Notes: generated by a model from the letters alone, not told the origin. Positions 55,406 to 64,000 are shown, counted from the stretch's first letter. The stretch: DNA of 64,000 nucleotides from Bermanella sp047621325 (GCA_047621325.1 JBLHLT010000006.1:62001-126000), one strand, 5' to 3'. Numbers and translations are program-made.

Positions 55406-57310
55406 ATGCTACAACCTCTGCTTAATGCACCGCGTGTAACCAAACGAATTATTACACTAGCTTACGATCTTTTTGTTATCCCAATAGCTATTTATTCCGC
55501 TTTAGCATTGCGGCATGGTGAACTTTTAATCACTCTAAACTACCAATTGCTGGTAGTCATGCTAAGTACAACACTAGTGACTTCTGCCATATTTATAAGG
55601 ATGGGCTTATACCGAGCAGTCGTTCGCTTTATGACAACCAAAGCCTTTAGCAGCCTAGCGATAGGCATTAGTGTTTCGTCACTCGTATTGGCAAGCTCGT
55701 CATTCATCAATCAAGCAAACTTACCCCGATCAAGTATTGTAATTTATTGGTTTACCGCCTTCGCATTACTGGGATTTCCGCGACTATTTATTCGCAGCCT
55801 AGTTAACCAGCTAAACAACTCTAAAAAGGAGTCTGTACTTATTTATGGTGCAGGCCATCAAGGTGTCGCGCTTGCGAATGCTTTAACAAATAGCCAACTA
55901 TACAGGCCGGTAGCCTTCTTAGATAATAACGGTAAAAAGCTGAAGTCTGTTATACAAGGCTTAAGGGTTCATAGCCCAAATGAGACACACCTGTTAGCCG
56001 AGCAATTTAATGTTAAAAAGATACTATTAGCTTTAGGCAATACAAGCACCTCAAAGCGCAAACAACTGATCGAGAACCTAGCCGACACACAATTAGAAAT
56101 TCTAACCACACCCGCTGTACAGGACATTATCAGCGGCAAGGCAAAAATAGAAGAAGTTAAAGAGGTAGAAATTGAAGACTTATTAGGACGTGATTGCGTA
56201 ACACCCAACACAACACTCCTTAGCCACAACATAAAAAATAAAGTGGTACTGGTCACAGGAGCGGGGGGCAGTATCGGATCTGAGTTATGTCGCCAAATCA
56301 TTATTCAGCAACCTAAAAAACTAATTCTGTTAGAGCTCAATGAGTTCAGCCTTTACAGTATAGAACAAGAGCTAAACCAGTACTGTCAAAACCACGAACA
56401 ATGCCATTCGGAAATCATTTCTATTTTAGGCTCAGTACAAAAGCAAAACCGCCTAGAAACTATATTCACCACCTTTGGCGTCCAAACTATTTACCATGCA
56501 GCCGCATACAAACATGTACCTATGGTAGAGCACAATGTAGTTGAAGGTGTACGAAACAACGTGTTTGGTACATGGTACTGCGCAGAAGCCGCCATAAAAG
56601 CAGGCGTTGAACGCTTTGTCCTCATAAGCACAGATAAAGCGGTGCGCCCTACCAATGTTATGGGTGCAAGTAAGCGCCTTGCAGAGCTTGTATTACAAGC
56701 CCTTGCTAAACGCCAAAATAACACACTATTCTGCATGGTACGCTTTGGTAATGTGCTAGGCAGCTCTGGCTCGGTAGTGCCGCTATTTCGTAAGCAAATT
56801 AAAGATGGGGGCCCTATTACTGTTACCCACCCTGACATTATCCGTTATTTTATGACGATACCAGAGGCCAGCCAACTTGTGATACAAGCCGGCGCCATGG
56901 GCAAAGGCGGCGATGTATTCGTGCTAGATATGGGCGAGCCCGTGAAAATCGTAAGTCTTGCACAAAAAATGATACGCTTATCAGGCCTAACCGAAAAAAC
57001 ACACACCACCCCTAATGGTGATATAGCCATTGAATTTAGTGGCTTACGCCCTGGTGAAAAACTCTACGAGGAGCTTTTAGTAGGTGATAACGTAGAAGGC
57101 AGTGATCACCCAAGAATAATGACTGCAAATGAAGTACATCTTAGCTGGCCTGAAACTCATAACTTACTCAATAGACTTGATAGGGCTTGCCATGACTTTA
57201 AAGTAGAGGATGTAATCAATTTATTGCTAGAAGCCCCTGCATCCTTCAACAAGCAAGGCCACAACCCAGACTGGGTATTCAATCAAACCATAAAAAATGG
57301 CGCTAAATAG
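55406..57310 (+). CDS. wbpM: WbpM/FlaA1-type nucleotide-sugar 4,6-dehydratase
   Basis: 634 residues. Four N-terminal transmembrane segments (to about 125), a Rossmann-like domain ('VLIYGAGHQGVALANAL'), then the SDR dehydratase domain with 'VLVTGAGGSIGSELCRQ' (about 282-298) and 'MGASK' (about 418-422), where Met replaces the usual SDR Tyr, as in WbpM and other long members. WbpM converts UDP-GlcNAc to the 4-keto-6-deoxy sugar that feeds QuiNAc/FucNAc synthesis. GAGG lies 9 bases before the ATG. Transcribed from the tRNA-Asn side and convergent with the glycan operon. Confidence 0.93.
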   Translation: MLQPLLNAPRVTKRIITLAYDLFVIPIAIYSALALRHGELLITLNYQLLVVMLSTTLVTSAIFIRMGLYRAVVRFMTTKAFSSLAIGISVSSLVLASSSFINQANLPRSSIVIYWFTAFALLGFPRLFIRSLVNQLNNSKKESVLIYGAGHQGVALANALTNSQLYRPVAFLDNNGKKLKSVIQGLRVHSPNETHLLAEQFNVKKILLALGNTSTSKRKQLIENLADTQLEILTTPAVQDIISGKAKIEEVKEVEIEDLLGRDCVTPNTTLLSHNIKNKVVLVTGAGGSIGSELCRQIIIQQPKKLILLELNEFSLYSIEQELNQYCQNHEQCHSEIISILGSVQKQNRLETIFTTFGVQTIYHAAAYKHVPMVEHNVVEGVRNNVFGTWYCAEAAIKAGVERFVLISTDKAVRPTNVMGASKRLAELVLQALAKRQNNTLFCMVRFGNVLGSSGSVVPLFRKQIKDGGPITVTHPDIIRYFMTIPEASQLVIQAGAMGKGGDVFVLDMGEPVKIVSLAQKMIRLSGLTEKTHTTPNGDIAIEFSGLRPGEKLYEELLVGDNVEGSDHPRIMTANEVHLSWPETHNLLNRLDRACHDFKVEDVINLLLEAPASFNKQGHNPDWVFNQTIKNGAK

Positions 57311-57323
57311 CGCCATATCATCG

Positions 57324-57350
57324 TCATTCTCGCGCATGCGGGAATCCACT
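57324..57350. repeat. Dispersed palindrome of the TCATTCCCGC..GCGGGAATCC type
   Basis: TCATTCTCGC-GCAT-GCGGGAATCC between the convergent wbpM and sugar-transferase genes. It matches a short palindrome scattered through many proteobacterial genomes. A second hairpin, GGCGCTA-AA-TAGCGCC, overlaps the wbpM stop (57299-57314). Confidence 0.65.
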
Positions 57351-57354
57351 TAGT

Positions 57355-57906
57355 CTAATCCTCAACCCGATCCCCAGCCCCTGCACCTAAAACCGTCTGA
57401 AAAATAAGCTTAAAATAATTTTTAATATTCATTTCAGAAATCATTTTTGCATCGGTATTCGCTAATAATTCAGGAGTAGACATATCAATATCATTCACCT
57501 GAGCCAAACCTGTAATCCCAGGTCTAACGTCAAGCACACCCTGCGCCTCACGGACTCTAGTTAACTCATCCTGATTAAACAAGCCAGGACGCGGCCCCAC
57601 CAAACTCATCTCACCTTTCAGCACATTCCAGAGCTGAGGTAGCTCATCAAGTTTTGTTTTCCTTAAAAAACCACCCATTTTAGTAATAGAAGCCGTAGAG
57701 GCTAAATGGCTAGCAACCGAAGCGGTGTCAACCGACATGGTTCTAAACTTAACAAGAATAAAAGGCTTTTTATTACGCCCTACACGCTCTTGTTTAAATA
57801 CTGGAGAGCCAGTATCAAACAAACCAATAATATAAATAACCAACAAAACAGGCGAACCGAATACCAAGCCGAACAAAGAAAATACAAAATCAAAAATACG
57901 CAGCAC
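57355..57906 (-). CDS. Initiating sugar-1-phosphate transferase (bacterial sugar transferase, PglC-like)
   Basis: 183 residues, the short PglC/WcaJ-C type: one re-entrant hydrophobic N-terminal helix, then 'PVFKQERVGRNKKPFILVKFRTM', 'TKLDELPQLWNVLKGEMSLVGPRPG' and 'VRPGITGLAQVN'. It moves a sugar phosphate from a UDP-sugar (probably the product of the wbpM route) to undecaprenyl phosphate. Last gene of the minus-strand operon, 1 base after the epimerase stop region. Confidence 0.92.
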   Translation of the reverse strand: MLRIFDFVFSLFGLVFGSPVLLVIYIIGLFDTGSPVFKQERVGRNKKPFILVKFRTMSVDTASVASHLASTASITKMGGFLRKTKLDELPQLWNVLKGEMSLVGPRPGLFNQDELTRVREAQGVLDVRPGITGLAQVNDIDMSTPELLANTDAKMISEMNIKNYFKLIFQTVLGAGAGDRVED

Positions 57907-57907
57907 G

Positions 57908-58864
57908 TTAATTTTTCCTATTATTAAAATCTAAAACGGTTGCCGCAATACCTTGCTCAACAGTGTACGGAGGCGTCCAATCTAATAACTCACGCGCCTT
58001 AGAAGAATCAACCTGCAAATTCCCGACTAAACGATCAACTACGCCGCTTTTTCCTGTTAACTTACCCGCAAGTTTAAACAAACCTACTGGTACAGGTAAC
58101 AACAAAGGTGACTTCCCCATCGCCTTTCTAATATAAGTAATCAAAGATTTGAGCGATAAATCTTCACCATCGGAAACAAGAAACGTTTGATTGGCCGCAT
58201 TAGGGTGATCGATACACCGAATAATAAAATCAACCAAGCTTCCTACATAAACCATACTGCGTTTATTATTGACTGTACCGAATGGAAGAGGTATTGAAAG
58301 AGTAGATAGCTTTAATAGGCTGAGAAAATTAGCTTTAACACCAGCACCGTACACAAGAGGAGGTCGAATAATAACAACCTCCATTCCAGTATCAGCTGCG
58401 ACCTGCTTCAACACTTCTTCGGCTTCATACTTCGACTGGCCGTAAGCATCTTCTGGAGCTGGCTTCATTAATTCAGAATACGGCGACTTAGCCGTAGTAC
58501 TTTCACCCGATACTTTTACCGAACTAATAAATACAAAGCGTTTAACCCCTGCCGCAGCCGCTTGCCTTGCAAGGTTTTCAGAGCCCTCAACATTAACTTT
58601 ACGATATTCAGCTAAAGGATCACTAGATTCATCGCTCATCATATGAGCGCGAGCAGCAACATGAATGACAACATCCACGTCACTTAAAGCCCCATTGTAA
58701 TCTGTATTGCCATCAATATCACCAACTTCAATGGCATTCAGAGGAGAGTCGTCTTTAAGGTAACGAACAACGGGACACAACTGATAATCAGAGCTTTTAA
58801 ATTGCACTGTAATAACCGAGCCAATGAAACCGGTAGAACCTGTGAGTAAGATACGCTTAGTCAC
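57908..58864 (-). CDS. NAD-dependent sugar epimerase/reductase (WbpV/UDP-4-keto reductase type)
   Basis: 318 residues when begun at the GTG at 58864, with AGGAG 10 bases upstream and GTGACTAA overlapping the end of the glycosyltransferase gene. A longer frame from 58984 would lie wholly in that gene and is rejected. 'KRILLTGSTGFIGSVI' NAD motif, 'VHVAARAHMMSDES', Ser-Tyr-Lys site 'SSVKVSGE...YGQSKYEAE'. Such proteins reduce 4-keto-6-deoxy-HexNAc to QuiNAc or FucNAc in the wbpM route. Confidence 0.87.
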   Translation of the reverse strand: MTKRILLTGSTGFIGSVITVQFKSSDYQLCPVVRYLKDDSPLNAIEVGDIDGNTDYNGALSDVDVVIHVAARAHMMSDESSDPLAEYRKVNVEGSENLARQAAAAGVKRFVFISSVKVSGESTTAKSPYSELMKPAPEDAYGQSKYEAEEVLKQVAADTGMEVVIIRPPLVYGAGVKANFLSLLKLSTLSIPLPFGTVNNKRSMVYVGSLVDFIIRCIDHPNAANQTFLVSDGEDLSLKSLITYIRKAMGKSPLLLPVPVGLFKLAGKLTGKSGVVDRLVGNLQVDSSKARELLDWTPPYTVEQGIAATVLDFNNRKN

Positions 58865-59984
58865 GAGATAATAACTCCTGATAAATATCCATATGCCTCT
58901 GTACAACATGTTCAATAGTAAATGCTTCTTCAGCAAGTTTTCGGCCTGCCGCTCCCATAGCCATTCTCTGATCTGGGTTCTCAATAAGTTGCTCTATTGC
59001 ATCCGCAAGCGCCGCCGAGTCTTTTACAGGCACTAGCAATCCTGTGATATCTGGTGTTATCGCATCTCTACAGCCTGCTACATCCGTTGTTACTACTGCT
59101 CTTCCACAAGCTGCAGCCTCAATTAGCCCTTTTGGTAAGCCTTCACGATAAGAGGGTAAACAAACAATATTTGCCTGTCTGTATTGTTCTGAGATGTCTT
59201 GGCGGTAGCCAAGCATTTGTACTAACCCTTCAGCTTTTAATGTATCAAACTCTTTCTGCGATAAGCTGGTGTTATTGCCGGGGTCAACCGAACCTATTAA
59301 CCGAAACTCTACCTCAACACCGCGCTTATTAAGTATACGGGCAGCATCAATAAATTCATGTACTCCTTTATCAACCAACAAGCGAGCAGCCATAACGACT
59401 TTAGCCTTACCAGCAGGCTCTTTTTTAAAAGTATAGCCCTTAAGCGATACACCCGATCCTCTAATAAGCGAAGTATTACGATTCGGTAAGCCACTTAATT
59501 CGACAACCGTATTTCTATCATCTGGGTTTTGAAAAATTGTCATAATATTCTTATGCTTAAAAGCGGTACGATATAAAGCTTTAACAAGCAGCAATCGTAA
59601 CTTGGCAAAAAATGTATCAGAAACAAAAACTGTCCCTAATCCAGATACTGCTGCTACAACAGCCTTAACTCCCGTTAACCTGCTCACTAAGCCACCGTAT
59701 AGAACTGGCTTTATGGTCACTAAGTGAACCAAGTCTGGTCCTTCATTCTTAAAAAGTTTGAAGATTTCCCACAGAGTTAAAAGCTCGCGTAAAGGATTCA
59801 GACCACTTCTTGAGAAAGGGATTTGAAAGTATGTGAAACCAAGTTCTTGGATTTTTTTAATACCAGAAGAACCTCCTGCCGCAATCAAGACCTTATACCC
59901 ACTTTTTTTCGCAGCAATTGCTACAGCCAAACGATGGGACAGAAAAAAATCTACATCATTGACTAAAAATAATATTTTTCTCAT
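58857..59984 (-). CDS. GT4-family glycosyltransferase (PglA-like)
   Basis: 375 residues. N-terminal 'MRKILFLVNDVDFFLSHRLAVAIAA' and C-terminal donor site 'SYREGLPKGLIEAAACGRAVVTTDVAGCRD' with the EX7E motif of GT-B retaining enzymes; 'VHLVTIKPVLYGGL' matches PglA-type enzymes that add the second sugar onto lipid-linked QuiNAc-type residues. Overlaps the epimerase gene by 8 bases. Confidence 0.9.
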   Translation of the reverse strand: MRKILFLVNDVDFFLSHRLAVAIAAKKSGYKVLIAAGGSSGIKKIQELGFTYFQIPFSRSGLNPLRELLTLWEIFKLFKNEGPDLVHLVTIKPVLYGGLVSRLTGVKAVVAAVSGLGTVFVSDTFFAKLRLLLVKALYRTAFKHKNIMTIFQNPDDRNTVVELSGLPNRNTSLIRGSGVSLKGYTFKKEPAGKAKVVMAARLLVDKGVHEFIDAARILNKRGVEVEFRLIGSVDPGNNTSLSQKEFDTLKAEGLVQMLGYRQDISEQYRQANIVCLPSYREGLPKGLIEAAACGRAVVTTDVAGCRDAITPDITGLLVPVKDSAALADAIEQLIENPDQRMAMGAAGRKLAEEAFTIEHVVQRHMDIYQELLSRD

Positions 59985-61088
59985 TTAAACCTTATAGTGA
60001 ATATTGCGGTTACTAAGTTCTTTAATGTAAGCTTTATGATATAAAGACCAAGTTATTTCAACTGAATATTTTTTTAAAACAATGTCTCTATTTCTATTAC
60101 CATACTCTTCTAGTTCTACTTTTGGCATTTTCAAAACATGCAAAATTTTTTGTGATAATTCAGCTTTTTCCGCTGGTTGAACAACCATATCAGAAGCGCC
60201 TAATATCGAGACAACATCGCCAACATTCGTTGCGATACATGGCAAGCCTGCCATCATCGCCTCGAGAAGTACATTTGGGAACCCTTCAGATAACGAGGGC
60301 AAACAAAATAAATTAGCATCACGCAACACTTCATAAACATTATCTAACTCCCCTCGAAAATCAAATAGATTACCAAGGTTATAATTATCGATTAATAATT
60401 TAATCGATCGTTGCATTTCAACATCTCTACCTACAATGATAAACTTTACTTTGTTTTTAAATAATTCTTCTTTTATTGCACCGGCAGACTCGAGCAAAAC
60501 CTCGTACCCCTTAATTTTACTGTAACGGCCAATACAGCAAATTAAAAAATCACTACCTTTTTCTTTATTTTCAAGACTAACGGGTTCAATAGCATTGGGT
60601 ATATAAACGAAATTATTTGGGTTATAACCCACGCTTGTATGCGACAATTCACCACTTTTAGAATTACAAAAAATAGTTATATTATTATACCGACTTATTT
60701 TCGCACAAAGTTTAGACAAAATACCAGTTAGACCGGATGGTACTTCTGTCCTACGGATATTCCAAAATACTGGTATATTCATACCTATAGATGCAAGCCA
60801 ACCAAAAAAATTACCGTGATACATCCAGCACTGGATAACTGTATCGTCACTTTCATATTTACTGAGAATCATGCGAAGCTTCAAGGGAAGTAAAAACACC
60901 GACCAATACCTGAAATTCAAGAATAATACTGTTACCCCTTTTTTCTTTAGTCTTATTGATAAAGGCGTATTTATTGACTGTAAAGAAATAACAATATGCT
61001 CTGTGCTTGGCGTCTCATCAATAATCAACTCCAATTGACGCTCAGCCCCCCCTTGATACAAAGCATTTAAAATATGCAAAACTCTCAC
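59985..61088 (-). CDS. GT4-family glycosyltransferase
   Basis: 367 residues. 'LHILNALYQGGAERQLELII' at the start and 'CLPSLSEGFPNVLLEAMMAGLPCIATNVGD' with EX7E near the C-terminus define a GT-B retaining enzyme. GTG start at 61088; its G is shared with the TAG stop of the preceding formyltransferase gene. Base composition is more AT-rich than the genes before it. Acceptor and donor unknown. Confidence 0.89.
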   Translation of the reverse strand: MRVLHILNALYQGGAERQLELIIDETPSTEHIVISLQSINTPLSIRLKKKGVTVLFLNFRYWSVFLLPLKLRMILSKYESDDTVIQCWMYHGNFFGWLASIGMNIPVFWNIRRTEVPSGLTGILSKLCAKISRYNNITIFCNSKSGELSHTSVGYNPNNFVYIPNAIEPVSLENKEKGSDFLICCIGRYSKIKGYEVLLESAGAIKEELFKNKVKFIIVGRDVEMQRSIKLLIDNYNLGNLFDFRGELDNVYEVLRDANLFCLPSLSEGFPNVLLEAMMAGLPCIATNVGDVVSILGASDMVVQPAEKAELSQKILHVLKMPKVELEEYGNRNRDIVLKKYSVEITWSLYHKAYIKELSNRNIHYKV

Positions 61089-61837
61089 TACTTTACACCT
61101 TTAAAAAGATAATTTTTAAAGTATTGAGTCAAAGTAGGGTGGCTCCATAATTTTGATTGACAAGAATACCCAGTTAAAACCGCGCCCCCATGCAATATGC
61201 TAGGTATAACTTCAACTAACCTTTCAACTGCTTTAACTTGTTGCAAAATAGGGTAAGTTACAAAATTATCTACAGCTTCAGGCTGGCAGTGAACATATGA
61301 GATTACTGAACCTGTATCTATTCCAGAATCCACGTAATGTATCGTAGAACCGAACATATCTACATCATTATTGGCTAGTGACCAATAACCACCATGTACC
61401 CCCCTATATGCAGGTGTTATACCTGCATGAATATTTACCACTGGTGATGGTATAAACTTATTAAGAGTATCATTCGATAAAATTCTTGTGCCGCATAAAA
61501 GAACCATATCATAGTCAATGTTCTGTAAGTCCAGTTTATTTATTTCATTAATATTTGTAAAAGTTTTAACAGGCTCAGAATTTTCATAGCAATCATTCTC
61601 ATACTCAGCTAATCTTTTCTTTGAAAAAATATTTAGCAACTTTTGAAAGATTTGAAAAGCTACTTGATTCAAAACATAGAACAAACCAAATTTTTTTATT
61701 CTTTTTTTTATAAGCTGTAATTTATCATCCCTACGTTCTTCAAACCATACTACTTTAAAACCTCGTTTCCCTAAGGTTGATAATGTTAAACGTGTTGAAA
61801 GTGAATCTCTTCCCAGTAATAAAACACATAAGTTCAT
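61088..61837 (-). CDS. Formyltransferase-fold protein, probable sugar N-formyltransferase
   Basis: 249 residues. The catalytic region is complete: 'VVNIHAGITPAYRGVHGGYWSLAN' gives the Asn and His, and 'TIHYVDSGIDTG' the Asp of formyl_trans_N enzymes. Members in sugar loci formylate a 4-amino sugar nucleotide using N10-formyl-THF. The N-terminal 90 residues are divergent. ATGA overlap with the deacetylase gene upstream. AT-rich, like its neighbours. Confidence 0.85.
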   Translation of the reverse strand: MNLCVLLLGRDSLSTRLTLSTLGKRGFKVVWFEERRDDKLQLIKKRIKKFGLFYVLNQVAFQIFQKLLNIFSKKRLAEYENDCYENSEPVKTFTNINEINKLDLQNIDYDMVLLCGTRILSNDTLNKFIPSPVVNIHAGITPAYRGVHGGYWSLANNDVDMFGSTIHYVDSGIDTGSVISYVHCQPEAVDNFVTYPILQQVKAVERLVEVIPSILHGGAVLTGYSCQSKLWSHPTLTQYFKNYLFKGVK

Positions 61838-62823
61838 ATTACACCTCTCGAGATAACAAGCTCAGCGATATCATGCATATTCGCTGATTGTATCCCATAC
61901 TTTTTACGCAGTTCTTTATAATAAAGAAACAACTCTTCTAATTGGGCCAAGTTCTCTTCTGTATTTCTTGAAAAATTATGAGGATGCCACCACAAATGAA
62001 AAACTTCTCCGCTCTGGGCAGATTTTTTTAAAGAGTACTTAAATCTCCATACTTTTAGCTTTTCAAAAAACTTTAATGTAGGGTTATAAGGTCGAAAAAA
62101 TAAACTAGCAGGTATATTTATCAATCCAGTTTCAGTATTCAAGCTTGCTTTATTGCCTAAAGAACCAGAGAGGGGAATGTAAGAATCAATAAGCCTAAAA
62201 ATACGCTTATGTAAATCAAAAGTAGTTCGTGAACTTGGTGTATATGCCCAATGTTTAGGATTACCTCTATATGACTTGAATCCATTATCTCTACAAACTT
62301 TAACAGAGTCTGAATCAAACTGATTCCTAGGAAAGACTAAACTATACCCTTGCTTATCATCAATATACTTCTCGGCCATATAACGCCAAGCTTTCAAATC
62401 AGAGCTAAATTCATCCAGTGTTTGACCGCTTTCTAAACAATAGTAATGAGCATAAGTATGTGAAGCTAACTCCTGCCCTTTAGACTCTAGAATCTGCTTA
62501 ACAAGATCTGGTCCAAATAGAAGTTTTCTATTCAGCAGTTTTAACTTAGCAAGACTAGAATAAGGGCTTAGTGTTTTATTAATATAACTTGGCTGTAAAA
62601 CAGCCCCCCCTTTCACAAACTCATCATAGTCATTTGCCATAACCGCACCAACCGTAGCCCATGTACAGTTTATTTGATATTTTTCGAACAATTTCAGTAT
62701 TTTAGGAATTACGATATGCACCTTCTCAATAGATTCAAAGTATTCTTCGCCTCGACTATCAAGCACCCCCCAAAGGAGTTCAAAATCAAGAGATATCACA
62801 AAATGTGACGTTTCTTTATTCAT
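61834..62823 (-). CDS. Polysaccharide deacetylase family protein (NodB-like)
   Basis: 329 residues. 'VISLDFELLWGVLDSRGEEYFE' holds the Asp-containing motif 1 (D-F-E form seen in the cytoplasmic, PgdA-unlike branch), 'ELASHTYAHYYC' the metal HxxxH, and 'HLWWHPHNF' the late His motif. It would remove N-acetyl groups from a glycan or sugar intermediate, providing a free amine for the formyltransferase encoded next. ATGA overlaps on both sides. Confidence 0.87.
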   Translation of the reverse strand: MNKETSHFVISLDFELLWGVLDSRGEEYFESIEKVHIVIPKILKLFEKYQINCTWATVGAVMANDYDEFVKGGAVLQPSYINKTLSPYSSLAKLKLLNRKLLFGPDLVKQILESKGQELASHTYAHYYCLESGQTLDEFSSDLKAWRYMAEKYIDDKQGYSLVFPRNQFDSDSVKVCRDNGFKSYRGNPKHWAYTPSSRTTFDLHKRIFRLIDSYIPLSGSLGNKASLNTETGLINIPASLFFRPYNPTLKFFEKLKVWRFKYSLKKSAQSGEVFHLWWHPHNFSRNTEENLAQLEELFLYYKELRKKYGIQSANMHDIAELVISRGVI

Positions 62824-64000
62824 TTTTCTACCTCAAGCCAAGCCTGAAACATTATGACACTCCAAAGTTTTAATGCATTATCAGCCTTTCCATACTTATG
62901 CTGAAGCCAAGCTTTTCTTATTGGTGCAGGGTTGAAGTAGCCTTCCGATATTAAACGCTTCTCAGAAAGAAGCTGTTCAGTCCATTCTAGTAATGGACCA
63001 CGTAACCACTGAGCTAAAGGAATAGAGAAGCCTTTCTTCGGTCGATCGATCATTTCTTTTGGAACATGCCGATACAAAACTTCACGTAAAGCCCACTTAC
63101 CCACACCATCTCTAATTTTCATATGCAGGGGTAACTGCCAAGCAAATTCAAAAACGCGATGGTCTAGTAAAGGTACACGAGTCTCTAAGCTATTCGCCAT
63201 CGCCGCACGATCTACTTTTACAAGAATATCATCAGTCATGTATTGGCCAGCATCCATCGCCATCATCCAGTGTTCAAAACTATCAGTAGATGGCCATTGA
63301 TGTGGATCAGAAAGAAACACATCGGTATTTTCTGAACCAATAACAATATCGGTCGCGTTAGTCCAATGACTCATCATTAACTGATAAAACTGGTATTGAT
63401 CTTTCGCTGGAAATACCGATAAAAGCTTTTGAAATTTATCTGGCAATGGCAAACCTGCAAGAACTTGCTCTGCTAGTTTTCTTAGAGGCGCAGGCAATAA
63501 CTTGATCTTGCTCCATATTTTTGGTGCAAACTGATAAGGGTTATAACCTCCAAACAATTCATCACCACCATCACCACTAAGTGAAACAGTAACGTGTTGT
63601 TTCGCCATCTGACTAACCAAAAATGTAGGTAGCTGAGAACTATCAGCAAAGGGCTCGCAGTAGATACTTGCCAACTTGGGCACCAAAGCTAACGCATCAT
63701 CAGAACTCACATATAATTCTGTGTGTTCAGTGCCTAAATGCTGCGCAACTTCCTTAGCATAAACGGCTTCATTATAACCTGGCTCATCAAAGCCGATGGC
63801 AAAGGTTTTTACTGGCCTAGGCGATTGCTTTTGCATCAGCGCCACAACCGTACTACTGTCTACACCACCACTAAGGAAGGCACCTAATGGCACGTCCGCT
63901 AACATTTGATCACTAATGGATTCTGTTAGTATTTTTTCTAACTCATTAACTGCCTCAGCATCACTGCCACTAAATGGTTTCTGAATTCCACTCTCAACTG
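62820..64000 (-). CDS. AsnB-like glutamine-dependent amidotransferase, N-terminus beyond window
   Basis: The frame is open to the window end; 393 residues of the synthetase domain are present and the glutaminase N-terminus is missing. 'LGAFLSGGVDSSTVVALM' is the ATP-PPi loop, 'SLSGDGGDELFGGYNPYQ', 'VDRAAMANSLETRVPLLDHRVFEFAWQLP' and 'RPKKGFSIPLAQWLRGPL' follow as in AsnB. In O-antigen loci, homologues such as Pseudomonas WbpS amidate sugar uronic acids rather than make asparagine, and the gene context favours that here. ATGA overlap with the deacetylase gene. Confidence 0.88.
   Translation of the reverse strand, partial: VESGIQKPFSGSDAEAVNELEKILTESISDQMLADVPLGAFLSGGVDSSTVVALMQKQSPRPVKTFAIGFDEPGYNEAVYAKEVAQHLGTEHTELYVSSDDALALVPKLASIYCEPFADSSQLPTFLVSQMAKQHVTVSLSGDGGDELFGGYNPYQFAPKIWSKIKLLPAPLRKLAEQVLAGLPLPDKFQKLLSVFPAKDQYQFYQLMMSHWTNATDIVIGSENTDVFLSDPHQWPSTDSFEHWMMAMDAGQYMTDDILVKVDRAAMANSLETRVPLLDHRVFEFAWQLPLHMKIRDGVGKWALREVLYRHVPKEMIDRPKKGFSIPLAQWLRGPLLEWTEQLLSEKRLISEGYFNPAPIRKAWLQHKYGKADNALKLWSVIMFQAWLEVEK

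Noticed and set aside
57908..58984. Epimerase gene starting at 58984
   Set aside because: The extra N-terminus lies wholly within the glycosyltransferase gene, and the NAD motif begins right after the GTG at 58864, which has its own AGGAG.
55286..61837. tRNA-Asn as an integration site of a genomic island
   Set aside because: No integrase gene and no repeat of the tRNA 3' end was noticed downstream; the order fits the conserved wbpM boundary instead.
62820..64000. Plain asparagine synthetase for amino-acid biosynthesis
   Set aside because: Not excluded by sequence, but overlap with glycan-modifying genes makes a sugar amidotransferase more likely.
1..64000. CRISPR arrays, prophage or insertion sequences
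   Set aside because: No regularly spaced repeats, transposase, integrase or phage structural motif was found in any translated frame.

Overview
The window reads as chromosome of a marine-type gammaproteobacterium, probably Oceanospirillales-like (in the range of Bermanella, Oleispira or Thalassolituus). The grounds are moderate to low GC by eye, the thrS-infC-rpmI-rplT-pheS-pheT-ihfA operon, the uvrB/aminotransferase/tRNA-Asn/wbpM order also known from Pseudomonas, a minimal PutA, and many lipid-metabolism genes with AraC regulators. The genus is an inference. No phage, insertion sequence, CRISPR array or plasmid function was seen.

Region 1 (1-13.6 kb). A FadL-like outer-membrane protein and an Ig-repeat lipoprotein cut by the window edge form a minus-strand operon next to an AraC regulator. 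Plus-strand MaoC-like and secreted methyltransferase genes follow, then an MBL hydrolase, an acyl-CoA synthetase divergent from a second AraC regulator, a very short SET-domain protein, and a membrane class III nucleotide cyclase overlapping a TPR-like lipoprotein gene.

Region 2 (13.7-31.6 kb). This holds housekeeping and stress genes: putA, a START-domain protein, bolA, a ylqF-type GTPase, a PAS-PAS-GGDEF protein, and a divergent sulfide/persulfide locus (BLH-type hydrolase, BigR-type sensor with both redox cysteines, SulP transporter). Envelope proteins, murI, a third AraC regulator and an ACC-deaminase-like PLP enzyme complete it.

Region 3 (31.6-41.7 kb). fadH is divergent from a fourth AraC regulator. 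A putrescine gamma-glutamylation locus follows: puuB-tetR-cupin on the minus strand, divergent from puuA and a PotF-type binding protein. The control region repeats CGAATAATA, a candidate operator.

Region 4 (42-53.5 kb). The translation operon thrS-infC(AUU start)-rpmI-rplT-pheS(UUG start)-pheT-ihfA runs on the minus strand. It is followed by tRNA-Val, uvrB and an aspartate-type aminotransferase gene flanked by a long inverted repeat.

Region 5 (53.7-64 kb). This is a surface-polysaccharide locus: a Wzy/ligase-like membrane protein, tRNA-Asn, a WbpM-like dehydratase, and a tight minus-strand operon. In transcription order that operon encodes an AsnB-like amidotransferase (cut by the window end), a polysaccharide deacetylase, a formyltransferase, two glycosyltransferases, an epimerase and an initiating sugar transferase. 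Its composition suggests an O-antigen with amidated and/or N-formylated sugars.

All family names come from reading motifs and from memory. No database search was run.
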